A DNA stretch of 11,398 nt from Candidatus Bathyarchaeota archaeon (lineage in GTDB: Archaea > Thermoproteota > Bathyarchaeia > 40CM-2-53-6 > RBG-13-38-9): positions 1 through 11,398 of the forward strand of contig DAOUZW010000019.1 of the NCBI GenBank assembly GCA_030671315.1. Direction: 5' to 3'. The translations under genes were made by a program, and so were the position numbers. This document shows positions 6,221 through 11,398 of the stretch, one piece after another. The notes under the pieces were generated by a model. The model worked only from the letters and a program-made list of their open reading frames with translations, was not told the DNA's origin and searched no databases. Positions within the stretch are counted from its first letter, which is position 1; each line of letters begins with the position of its first letter.

Positions 6221-7546
6221 TCATGGTGTGAGTCTTTGAGGATCTCTAGGGAAGAGGACTACTTCTCGGATATTTTCAATGTTTGTTAGCATCATTATGA
6301 GTCTGTCTAAACCTAGTCCGAATCCTGCATGAGGTGGCATACCATAATCGAAGATCTTTAGGTGATAGTCAAAGTTCTTTGGCTCAAGACCTTTTTCAGC
6401 TATTCTTTTTGTCAAATCTTCTCTGTTACTTATTCGCGTGCCGCCTGATACAAGTTCTATGGGTCCATACATTAGGTCGAAAGACTCGCAAAGCTCTGGA
6501 TTTTCTTTCTTCGGTTTAATGTAGAATGCCTTTGAAGTCGTAGGCCAGTCAATTACGAAGTAATATTGTGGAAATTGTTTGGAAATTTCTTTAAGGGATG
6601 CTGTGGGAAGATCATCTCCCCACTCAATCTTCGCATCTGTCTTCTCTAGAGCTTTTAGAACTTCATCATATGTGACTCGTTTGAGAGGTAACTGTGGAGG
6701 ATCCAGTTTAACATTCAGGATTGAAAGTTCATCTTTACATTTTTCATTAAGTGAAATCACTATGTGCTTTATCATTCTTTCAAGGAGTTCCATCACGTCT
6801 ACATAGGTTACGTATGCTTGTTCGATATCAACGGAAATAGCTTCACTTAGATGTCTTAATGTTCTGAATTGTTCAGCCCTGAATATTGGGGCTATCTCGA
6901 AGACTTTTTCAAATATACTTGATAATTGTTCTTTGTACAGTTGGGGGCTTTGAGCAAGGAAGGCTTCTTTATCGTAATAGAGTAGAGGAAAGAGCGCGGC
7001 TCCGCCCTCGGTTGCGGATGAAATTATTTTTGGAGTGTTTATCTCAATAAAATCCTCATCATGAAAGAATTGTCTCATAACCTCAAGAACAACGTTTCTA
7101 ATTTTGAAAATGGCTTGAGATCTAGGACGTAAAAGGTCGATTACACGGAGATCAAGTCTCTTATCAATACTCTGCTCGATTCGTCCATGAGGATCAAAAG
7201 GAAGTTTCGTTTTTGGTTGACTAAGAATCTTAATCTTTGAAGGATTTATCTCAGCACCATGAGGCGCTTTTGGCATACTTTTGACCAATCCTTTGATTCC
7301 TATCACACTATGAAGTTCTAGATTCTTTATATCCTCCACGACGTCTTTTGGAGACTTGTCTCGGTGGATAGTTACCTGTACGATACCTTTCATGTCTTGG
7401 AGAATAAGGAAAGTGATACCGCCTTGCTCGCGCCTAGTCATTACTCTACCAAATACAGTAATTTCTTTACTTTCAAGATCTGGAGTGACATCAGTCGAAT
7501 AACAAGTTCTCCGCCATTCGTTTAGGTCTTCCGAGACTTTACTCAA
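6221..7546 (-). CDS. aspS: Aspartyl-tRNA synthetase, archaeal type, probably non-discriminating
   Basis: This class II synthetase charges tRNA(Asp) with aspartate and, if relaxed, also tRNA(Asn). The N-terminal OB-fold anticodon domain covers about residues 20-110. The catalytic core carries motif 1 around INTPKI (169-174), FLAQSPQLYKEQ (196-207), motif 2 beginning FRAEQ (222-226) and motif 3 GFGLGLDRL (408-416). The protein ends RLTP, normal for the archaeal form at 441 residues. By hand alignment to Thermococcus AspRS, the two residues linked to discrimination (W26, K85) correspond to M36 and P95. Proline there is reported for archaeal non-discriminating enzymes, and the gatCAB genes downstream agree. 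The start is TTG at 7546, since a stop lies two codons upstream in frame. The nearest GGGAG is 14 nt away, an unusual spacing. Confidence 0.94.
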   Translation of the reverse strand: MSKVSEDLNEWRRTCYSTDVTPDLESKEITVFGRVMTRREQGGITFLILQDMKGIVQVTIHRDKSPKDVVEDIKNLELHSVIGIKGLVKSMPKAPHGAEINPSKIKILSQPKTKLPFDPHGRIEQSIDKRLDLRVIDLLRPRSQAIFKIRNVVLEVMRQFFHDEDFIEINTPKIISSATEGGAALFPLLYYDKEAFLAQSPQLYKEQLSSIFEKVFEIAPIFRAEQFRTLRHLSEAISVDIEQAYVTYVDVMELLERMIKHIVISLNEKCKDELSILNVKLDPPQLPLKRVTYDEVLKALEKTDAKIEWGDDLPTASLKEISKQFPQYYFVIDWPTTSKAFYIKPKKENPELCESFDLMYGPIELVSGGTRISNREDLTKRIAEKGLEPKNFDYHLKIFDYGMPPHAGFGLGLDRLIMMLTNIENIREVVLFPRDPQRLTP

Positions 7547-7590
7547 ACTCTATACACATACTCCCAGTAATCCTGATCCTCTTTTATTAC

Positions 7591-7604
7591 TTTTAATCTC
7601 TCAC
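7591..7604 (-). promoter_or_regulatory. Probable promoter of the aspS-gatCAB operon
   Basis: On the minus strand ATTAAAAG follows GGTGAGAG, a passable BRE/TATA pair. It would start transcription near 7568, about 20 nt before the TTG of aspS and including the GGGAG at 7565-7561. Weak alternatives exist in the same AT-rich stretch. Confidence 0.35.
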
Positions 7605-7620
7605 CTTTATTCGAGTAACT

Positions 7621-7635
7621 CAAAAGCATTTATTA
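7621..7635 (+). promoter_or_regulatory. Probable promoter of the ccm operon
   Basis: TTTATTA (7629-7635) preceded by a purine-rich CAAAAGCA suits an archaeal TATA box with BRE. The predicted transcription start, about 25 bp downstream, falls inside the dyad at 7651-7668. Confidence 0.4.
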
Positions 7636-7650
7636 CGAATATGGTTTGAG

Positions 7651-7668
7651 GAACTCTATTAAGAGTTC
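7651..7668. promoter_or_regulatory. Perfect inverted repeat at the ccm promoter, candidate operator
   Basis: GAACTCT and AGAGTTC form 7-bp perfect arms around ATTA. The dyad covers the predicted start point of the ccm transcript, a common place for archaeal repressor sites. It could also fold as a short RNA hairpin in a longer leader. No binding protein is identifiable from the window. Confidence 0.45.
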
Positions 7669-7699
7669 AATAATACTTCCAATTTCATCAAGATAAGAT

Positions 7700-8377
7700 G
7701 TGAATAATGTGACCGAGCATCTAGTGAAAACATCTAATCTGTCGAAAAGCTATGGGGACATATTTGCAATTAGAGATGTAAGTATTGAGATTAACCAGGG
7801 CGAAATTTTTGGATTGATGGGACCTAACGGGGCTGGTAAATCGACTTTAATCAGGATCTTATCTACTCTGACCAAATCTTCCAGCGGTGAAGCTTCGATC
7901 TTCGGTTATAACTTGAGAAAAGATCAACGTCAGGTTAAGAAACTGATTGGTATTGTACTTCATCATAACCTTCTCTATGATGAATTGACTGCAAAAGAGA
8001 ATCTCTCTTACTATTTGAGACTGTATGGCTTCAGAAATAAAGAAACAATTGAAAAAATAATATTCGAAAAAACATCACAATTCAATATTGTTGATCGAGT
8101 GGAAGATCAAATTGGAACATTGTCAAGCGGACAAAGAAAACGGTTTGACATAATCAGGGCTACAATACACAATCCAAAACTACTGCTCTTAGATGAGCCG
8201 TTCTCAGGTCTTGACCGACAAGGGATAGCCCAGCTCAAAGACTTTTTTAATTCCACAAAGAAGAACTCAACCATTCTATTTTCTACACACAACCAACAGA
8301 TTGGTGAAGAAGTTTCTGACAGGATTGCTACACTAGAGAAAGGCAGAATTATTGAAACCAAAACCTCAGGTGACTAA
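7700..8377 (+). CDS. ccmA: Haem exporter ATP-binding subunit CcmA
   Basis: CcmA is the ATPase of the CcmAB(CD) ABC complex that releases haem-loaded CcmE for cytochrome c maturation. The 225-residue protein is a single nucleotide-binding domain: Walker A GPNGAGKST (41-49), LHHNLLYDELTAKENL at 87-102 in the Q-loop region (typical of CcmA, with His where many ABC ATPases have Gln), signature LSSGQ (141-145), Walker B LLLLDEPFSGLD (161-172) with E166, and switch H197. The identity rests on the membrane-gene neighbours as much as on the sequence, since the domain alone resembles many ABC-2 exporters. The start is uncertain: GTG at 7700, 7709 or 7724 are all in frame and none has a strong ribosome binding site. 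Confidence 0.85.
   Translation: MNNVTEHLVKTSNLSKSYGDIFAIRDVSIEINQGEIFGLMGPNGAGKSTLIRILSTLTKSSSGEASIFGYNLRKDQRQVKKLIGIVLHHNLLYDELTAKENLSYYLRLYGFRNKETIEKIIFEKTSQFNIVDRVEDQIGTLSSGQRKRFDIIRATIHNPKLLLLDEPFSGLDRQGIAQLKDFFNSTKKNSTILFSTHNQQIGEEVSDRIATLEKGRIIETKTSGD
8368..8373 (+). promoter_or_regulatory. Ribosome binding site fixing the ccmB start
   Basis: AGGTGA lies inside the end of ccmA, 8 nt before the ATG at 8382. It rules against a longer ccmB beginning upstream within ccmA. Confidence 0.7.
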
Positions 8378-8381
8378 GACT

Positions 8382-9089
8382 ATGGAAGATGAAGTATCAC
8401 ATAATCAAATTACAAATTTCTTTAATGATGCATGGCAAATTCTCCTTAAAGATCTACGTTTGGAACTTCGAAGAAAATATGAAATTTATTCAATAATCAT
8501 CCTGGCTTTAATCTCCAATCTTTCATTCGGTTTCGCTTTAGGCCCTTCCAATCCAAATGTCACAGATTTCATTTCAGGAATGCTTTGGGTACCCATATTG
8601 TTTATCGGAATGCTAGGATTTACCACAGGCTTTGTCCGTGAGATGGATAGAGGCTCTATCGAAGGACTGAGAGCAGCACCAATCTCACCACAAGCAATTT
8701 TGGCTGGAAAAACAGTCTACATTTTCCTGCTTATGTGTGGGGGTGCAATAATCATCATACCGTCAAGCATGGCTATTCTAAACTATAGTTTCCATTCGAA
8801 TGGATTTCTAGTTCTACTCGTAGTTGCTCTGGGCATCCTCAATATAGCTGTAATAGGTTCAATTGTTTCAGCATTAGCAATGTATTCACAGTCAAGAGCA
8901 CTTATCATACCAGCACTTTCTATGCCACTGCTTCCTGGAACAATTATACCTTCAATACTTGCCACAGGTAAGCTTGCTGTCGGAGCAGACATAAACTCTA
9001 TCTTACCAGAGCTACAGATCAACCTCGCATTTCTTCTGTTAATGATTGCCACACTTTGGATAACATTTGAATATGTTCTATATGATTAA
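8382..9089 (+). CDS. ccmB: Haem exporter permease CcmB
   Basis: CcmB is the membrane subunit paired with CcmA. The 235-residue protein has a short cytoplasmic N-terminus with the family-like LLKDLRLELRRKYE segment, then six predicted helices at about residues 32-55, 64-88, 96-122, 134-160, 166-187 and 207-232. Between helices two and three lies the RGSIEGLRAAPIS loop, comparable to the coupling region of CcmB proteins. The length is slightly above the bacterial average of about 220. It begins 4 nt after the ccmA stop, so the two are surely cotranscribed. A generic ABC-2 permease is the alternative, but ccmC and ccmE immediately downstream make CcmB much more likely. Confidence 0.88.
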   Translation: MEDEVSHNQITNFFNDAWQILLKDLRLELRRKYEIYSIIILALISNLSFGFALGPSNPNVTDFISGMLWVPILFIGMLGFTTGFVREMDRGSIEGLRAAPISPQAILAGKTVYIFLLMCGGAIIIIPSSMAILNYSFHSNGFLVLLVVALGILNIAVIGSIVSALAMYSQSRALIIPALSMPLLPGTIIPSILATGKLAVGADINSILPELQINLAFLLLMIATLWITFEYVLYD

Positions 9090-9090
9090 G

Positions 9091-9095
9091 GGTGA
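9091..9095 (+). promoter_or_regulatory. Ribosome binding site fixing the ccmC start
   Basis: GGTGA lies 4 nt upstream of the ATG at 9100 and directly follows the ccmB stop. It supports this ATG over an in-frame TTG at 9067 within ccmB. Confidence 0.6.
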
Positions 9096-9099
9096 AAAT

Positions 9100-9771
9100 A
9101 TGAAGAAAATTTATCCAATTATAATATTCTTGGTCAATCTTGCTGCCTTATACATGATCTTTCTGTGGGCTCCACCGGAAAGAACTCTTGGAGATTCCTA
9201 TCGAGTCTTTTTTATTCATACACCTTCAGCTTGGATCTCCTATCTTGCTTTTACAATTACATTTGTCAGTAGCATTCTTTATCTTAAGACACGCAATTTC
9301 AAGTGGGACTTGTATGCGTCATCCTCAGCTCTACTTGGACTACTCTTCTGTATCATCGCTATAATCACGGGTGCAATATGGGCAAAGGTCGCTTGGGGCT
9401 TATATTGGAATTGGGATCCGAGACAGACTACAACATTGGTTCTTATGCTGGCATATCTTGGTTACGTCAGTTTCAGGATGGCAATAAATGATAAAGAACA
9501 GAGAGCTAGAGTCTCTTCGGTTCTTGGAATCTTAGCTTTTATCAGTATTCCTTTGAGCTATCTCTCAACCATTATCTGGGCGACCATTCACCCTATGCCT
9601 TTGATACCCACAAGTAAACTGCAGATTGGAGTTGAACCAGCAATTCTTCAAACACTTTTAACTTCCACTTTTGCAGTAACATTACTGTTTTTATGGATGC
9701 TCTACATCACGGTGGAGATGTATAGAACAATAGATACTGTTGAATCAGTTAAGATGGAGAATGTAAAATGA
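9100..9771 (+). CDS. ccmC: Haem-handling membrane protein CcmC
   Basis: CcmC binds haem in its WWD domain on the outer face of the membrane and transfers it to CcmE. The 223-residue protein has six predicted helices and the diagnostic tryptophan-rich motif WGLYWNWDPRQT (99-110). The two external haem-ligand histidines of the family are present as H40 in RVFFIHTPSAW and H164 in ATIHP, corresponding to H60 and H184 of E. coli CcmC. The DSYRVFFIH context is strongly conserved. The length is close to the bacterial one. Its TGA stop overlaps the ATG of the next gene in an ATGA arrangement. CcmF, which shares the WWD domain, is much longer and is not in the window. Confidence 0.95.
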   Translation: MKKIYPIIIFLVNLAALYMIFLWAPPERTLGDSYRVFFIHTPSAWISYLAFTITFVSSILYLKTRNFKWDLYASSSALLGLLFCIIAIITGAIWAKVAWGLYWNWDPRQTTTLVLMLAYLGYVSFRMAINDKEQRARVSSVLGILAFISIPLSYLSTIIWATIHPMPLIPTSKLQIGVEPAILQTLLTSTFAVTLLFLWMLYITVEMYRTIDTVESVKMENVK

Positions 9772-9893
9772 CAACACTTGAACTTCTTTTCACGGTCTCG
9801 GCAATTTTCTGGGTCTTAATATTCCTCTATCTAACATGGCTCCATAGGAAAATTATGAAGATTTCAAAGAAACTAAATAAATTAAAAGTATGA
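9768..9893 (+). CDS. ccmD: Small haem-export protein CcmD-like, 41 residues
   Basis: The ATG at 9768 overlaps the ccmC stop by four bases and opens a 41-codon frame. The protein starts MTTLELLFTVSA and has one membrane helix at about residues 7-25 (containing AIFWVLIFLYLTW), followed by a strongly basic tail with HRK (26-28) and seven lysines. This matches CcmD: a tiny single-helix protein with a basic cytoplasmic C-terminus, encoded between ccmC and ccmE, that holds CcmC and CcmE to the CcmAB complex. CcmD sequences diverge widely, so the call depends on topology and position. The translational overlap with ccmC makes it very likely to be expressed. Confidence 0.75.
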   Translation: MTTLELLFTVSAIFWVLIFLYLTWLHRKIMKISKKLNKLKV

Positions 9894-9899
9894 ATCAAC

Positions 9900-10274
9900 T
9901 TGAAACCAAAACTATTGAAGATACTAATAATCTTAGCAATCATATTTGTAGCTGGATATCTGATATTTCAAGCATCCACCACAATCGTGAATCCATACAT
10001 ATCTATCTCTGATTTAAAAAACAATCCTGAAGTATATTATGGAAAAGAAATACAAGTAATTGGAAACGTTACTGGACCATTAACAGGAGATTCGATAAGC
10101 CTAAAATTTAGGCTCAAGGATGAGCAAGACGAGATAATAGTTTCATATAAAGGTCCTATTCCTCAAAATTTCATGGAAGGAATAAACGTAGTGGTAATTG
10201 GTGAATTAGATACTGATGGTCAGTTGATCGCTAACCAGATTCTTACCAAATGCCCATCGAAATACGCTACCTGA
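9900..10274 (+). CDS. ccmE: Haem chaperone CcmE, archaeal CxxxY variant
   Basis: CcmE is a membrane-anchored OB-fold chaperone on the outer face of the membrane that binds haem covalently and passes it to apocytochrome c. The protein has 124 residues, with an uncleaved signal anchor at about 6-24 and a beta-rich OB fold from 30 to 115 including YYGKEIQVIGNV (46-57). Instead of the bacterial HxxxY haem-attachment motif it has C118-P-S-K-Y122, the form known from archaea and some bacteria with 'variant System I', which also lack CcmH. The protein stops two residues after Y122, without the long flexible tail of the E. coli protein. The start is a TTG at 9900, the first possible codon after an in-frame stop at 9891; no ribosome binding site is evident, so coupling to ccmD is likely. 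Confidence 0.92.
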   Translation: MKPKLLKILIILAIIFVAGYLIFQASTTIVNPYISISDLKNNPEVYYGKEIQVIGNVTGPLTGDSISLKFRLKDEQDEIIVSYKGPIPQNFMEGINVVVIGELDTDGQLIANQILTKCPSKYAT

Positions 10275-10369
10275 AATTAGACATCCATATTATTTTAACC
10301 CTGATATTTGTCATCTTAGTAGTTTTACATGATGCTTTACATTGGAAATTGTTCAAATCCTTACCATAA
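10250..10369 (+). CDS. Possible 39-residue single-helix membrane peptide overlapping the end of ccmE
   Basis: An ATG at 10250, in a different frame inside the last codons of ccmE, opens 39 codons ending in TAA at 10367. The peptide starts MPIEIRYLKLD and has one hydrophobic helix at about residues 12-26 (IHIILTLIFVILVVL). At its edge is a histidine pair, H27-D-A-L-H31, followed by W32. Overlap with ccmE and the same strand suggest an extra member of the haem operon. There is no ribosome binding site and AT-rich DNA easily yields such stretches, so this may be chance. Confidence 0.35.
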   Translation: MPIEIRYLKLDIHIILTLIFVILVVLHDALHWKLFKSLP

Positions 10370-10373
10370 ATAT
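10365..10373 (+). promoter_or_regulatory. Possible promoter of the hydrogenase maturation protease gene
   Basis: CATAAATAT resembles a TATA box and would start transcription near 10395, leaving a leader of about 16 nt to the ATG at 10411. If real, it separates the hydrogenase genes from the ccm operon. Confidence 0.35.
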
Positions 10374-10410
10374 TGAAAAGTTAATCGTGCATACTGCAGT
10401 TGAATCAAAT

Positions 10411-10926
10411 ATGACCCCCAAGAATTCCAAGCCAATCTTGATAGGAGTAGGCAATGTACTCTTGAGCGATGAAGGAGTTGGTATTCATATAGTCAGACAA
10501 CTCAAAAAAAGAGATTTCTCAAAATTAGTGGAGATTCACGAGATTGGAACATCAAGTTTTGAACTTTTGAATGTTATAGAGGGAAATTCACTTGTGATAA
10601 TTGTGGATGCTGTAAGAATGGACGATAAACCTGGTACAGTAAAAAATATAGATTTGGTTATTGAAGATGACATCAGTCTTCTTCCACAATTTACAAGTCT
10701 ACACCAGATAGATTTGATTTCTACACTGAAGATGGCTAAAGGTGTCATTGATTTACCAAAAAAGATAGTATTGATCGGAATTGAGCCATCGTCTCTTGAG
10801 GTAGGGATAGAACTCTCAAAAATCGTTGAGGCAGCTATACCAAAGGCTATCTCTGAAATAATGAAAACGCTAGATAAAATGACTTTAAATATTCACCATC
10901 AAAACTCAACGAGTAAAAAGAAGTAG
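10411..10926 (+). CDS. [NiFe]-hydrogenase maturation endopeptidase (HycI/HyaD family)
   Basis: This peptidase-family-M52 enzyme removes the C-terminal extension of the [NiFe]-hydrogenase large subunit after nickel insertion, in the cytoplasm. From the ATG at 10411 it has 171 residues, a usual length. The family signature GVGNVLLSDEGVG lies at 12-24. The three nickel-sensing residues known from E. coli HybD (E16, D62, H93) correspond to E21, D66 (VIIVDAV) and H98 (SLHQIDL). In-frame upstream starts exist (GTG at 10387, and further back), but the signature sits about ten residues from the start in the family, which favours 10411. It stands directly upstream of a hydrogenase small-subunit gene, its probable client complex. 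The exact subtype cannot be set by eye. Confidence 0.88.
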   Translation: MTPKNSKPILIGVGNVLLSDEGVGIHIVRQLKKRDFSKLVEIHEIGTSSFELLNVIEGNSLVIIVDAVRMDDKPGTVKNIDLVIEDDISLLPQFTSLHQIDLISTLKMAKGVIDLPKKIVLIGIEPSSLEVGIELSKIVEAAIPKAISEIMKTLDKMTLNIHHQNSTSKKK

Positions 10927-10930
10927 CAAT

Positions 10931-10969
10931 CCATATATATCTCCCATTTGATAGGGGAGCGAAATCTCC
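10931..10969 (+). promoter_or_regulatory. Promoter region of the hydrogenase gene with overlapping dyads
   Basis: ATATATAT at 10933-10940 can act as TATA box, with a start near 10962. Between them, CTCCC (10941-10945) pairs with GGGAG (10955-10959), and the same GGAG (10956-10959) can alternatively pair with CTCC at 10966-10969. The first dyad lies between TATA box and start, a position suited to a repressor site. In a read-through transcript the two pairings would be mutually exclusive RNA hairpins. Confidence 0.4.
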
Positions 10970-10974
10970 AAAGT

Positions 10975-10979
10975 AAGGT
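10975..10979 (+). promoter_or_regulatory. Ribosome binding site fixing the hydrogenase small-subunit TTG start
   Basis: AAGGT (within TAAGGTC) sits 8 nt upstream of the TTG at 10988. No ATG or GTG start is available in frame between the upstream stop (10952-10954) and the twin-arginine motif. Confidence 0.55.
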
Positions 10980-10987
10980 CGAATGTC

Positions 10988-11398
10988 TTGGTAAACAGAC
11001 GAGATTTCTTAAAAATTTGCGCAGCAATCGGAACTGCTGCAACCATTGAATTATATTCAGCAGATATCAGAGATATTTTCACTCAGGCAATAGAAGCACA
11101 CGCGCAAGGAGATAATGTTCGTGTTATCTGGCTTGCAGGTGCCCAAGATACAGGATGCACCGTCTCACTCCTTCAAGGTTCAGATCCAGACCTAATTGAT
11201 GTCATTACCAAATTCCGACTTCAAATAGATTACCATCAAACATTAATGATTCCAGAGGGAGCAAAAGCCATTAGAAGATTGGAAGATGTTGTCTCAGATA
11301 AGAGTCCTGTAGATGTTCTTATCATGGAAGGAGCAATTCCGGAAGGCTATTTCTGTACTGTAGGTGAGATAGACGGTCAACCAGTACCAATAGAAAAT
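10988..11398 (+). CDS. [NiFe]-hydrogenase small subunit, Tat-exported (group 1-like), 5' part only
   Basis: This is the electron-transfer subunit of an exported uptake [NiFe]-hydrogenase, carrying iron-sulfur clusters from the active site to the membrane chain. The window contains 137 residues and the frame is open at the right edge. A twin-arginine signal N-R-R-D-F-L-K (3-9) with a short hydrophobic stretch follows the TTG start. The proximal-cluster region is VIWLAGAQDTGCTVSLLQ (46-63), and MEGAIPEGYFC (113-123) carries the next ligand, C123. Where the family normally has CxxC, this protein has D54-T-G-C57: the first cysteine is aspartate (codon GAT). The rest of the motif is intact, so this looks like ligand replacement, not decay. 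Preceded by the maturation protease; the large-subunit gene is expected just beyond the edge. The group assignment is inferred from the Tat signal and motif style. Confidence 0.9.
   Translation, partial: MVNRRDFLKICAAIGTAATIELYSADIRDIFTQAIEAHAQGDNVRVIWLAGAQDTGCTVSLLQGSDPDLIDVITKFRLQIDYHQTLMIPEGAKAIRRLEDVVSDKSPVDVLIMEGAIPEGYFCTVGEIDGQPVPIEN

Noticed and set aside
7961..7999. CcmA Q-loop histidine as a dead ATPase
   Set aside because: Walker A, Walker B, signature and switch histidine are intact, and a His in this loop seems usual for haem-exporter ATPases, so I do not read it as loss of function.
8352..8381. Longer ccmB start inside the end of ccmA
   Set aside because: It would need a TTG start and add ten polar residues; AGGTGA eight bases before the ATG at 8382 gives a better start.
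9067..9099. Longer ccmC start inside ccmB
   Set aside because: This TTG lies within the last helix codons of ccmB, whereas GGTGA and ATG at 9100 directly follow the ccmB stop.
10240..10300. Frameshift truncating ccmE
   Set aside because: The archaeal CxxxY forms I recall also end soon after the tyrosine, and the motif is complete in frame, so no lost C-terminus has to be assumed.

Overview
The window reads as a low-GC archaeal chromosome segment, probably from the TACK branch. A Bathyarchaeia-like lineage is my guess, not a demonstration. The support is an archaeal/eukaryotic-type aspartyl-tRNA synthetase, an archaeal PUA-containing tRNA m5C methyltransferase, a single-OB-fold SSB of crenarchaeal style, archaeal TATA-like promoters, GGTGA-type ribosome binding sites, many TTG starts, and the archaeal 'variant System I' form of cytochrome c maturation. 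No rRNA, tRNA, CRISPR array, transposase or phage gene was seen.

Layout. Positions 1-256 hold at most the tail of one gene plus a cluster of TGACATAA repeats. Positions 257-1680 (minus) carry a 57-residue two-helix membrane protein downstream of an NSUN6-like tRNA methyltransferase. Divergent from it is moaE (1786-2226, plus), which ends against a bidirectional hairpin terminator shared with a convergent ssb gene (2269-2874, minus) that has its own promoter. Then comes a tight minus-strand operon read right to left: aspS, gatC, gatA, gatB (7546 down to 2988). From 7700 rightward everything is on the plus strand: a compact ccmA-ccmB-ccmC-ccmD-ccmE cluster (7700-10274), a possible extra 39-residue membrane peptide, a [NiFe]-hydrogenase maturation protease, and the first 137 codons of a Tat-exported [NiFe]-hydrogenase small subunit cut by the window edge.

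How the genes work together. aspS plus gatCAB form one pathway for making Asn-tRNA(Asn): a relaxed AspRS charges tRNA(Asn) with Asp, and GatCAB amidates it. A proline at the position tied to tRNA discrimination supports this. The ccm genes export haem to CcmE, the chaperone for c-type cytochrome assembly; this CcmE has CxxxY instead of the textbook HxxxY, as in archaea and some bacteria. The adjacent hydrogenase genes encode an exported H2-oxidising enzyme, so the right third suggests respiratory H2 oxidation connected with c-type cytochromes.

The most unusual single feature is in the hydrogenase small subunit. The first cysteine of the proximal iron-sulfur CxxC motif is an aspartate (D54-T-G-C57). 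Also notable are a ccmD gene and a further tiny membrane ORF that are easily missed because of their size, a perfect dyad at the ccm promoter, overlapping alternative hairpins at the hydrogenase promoter, and a strong strand composition skew around 900-2200.
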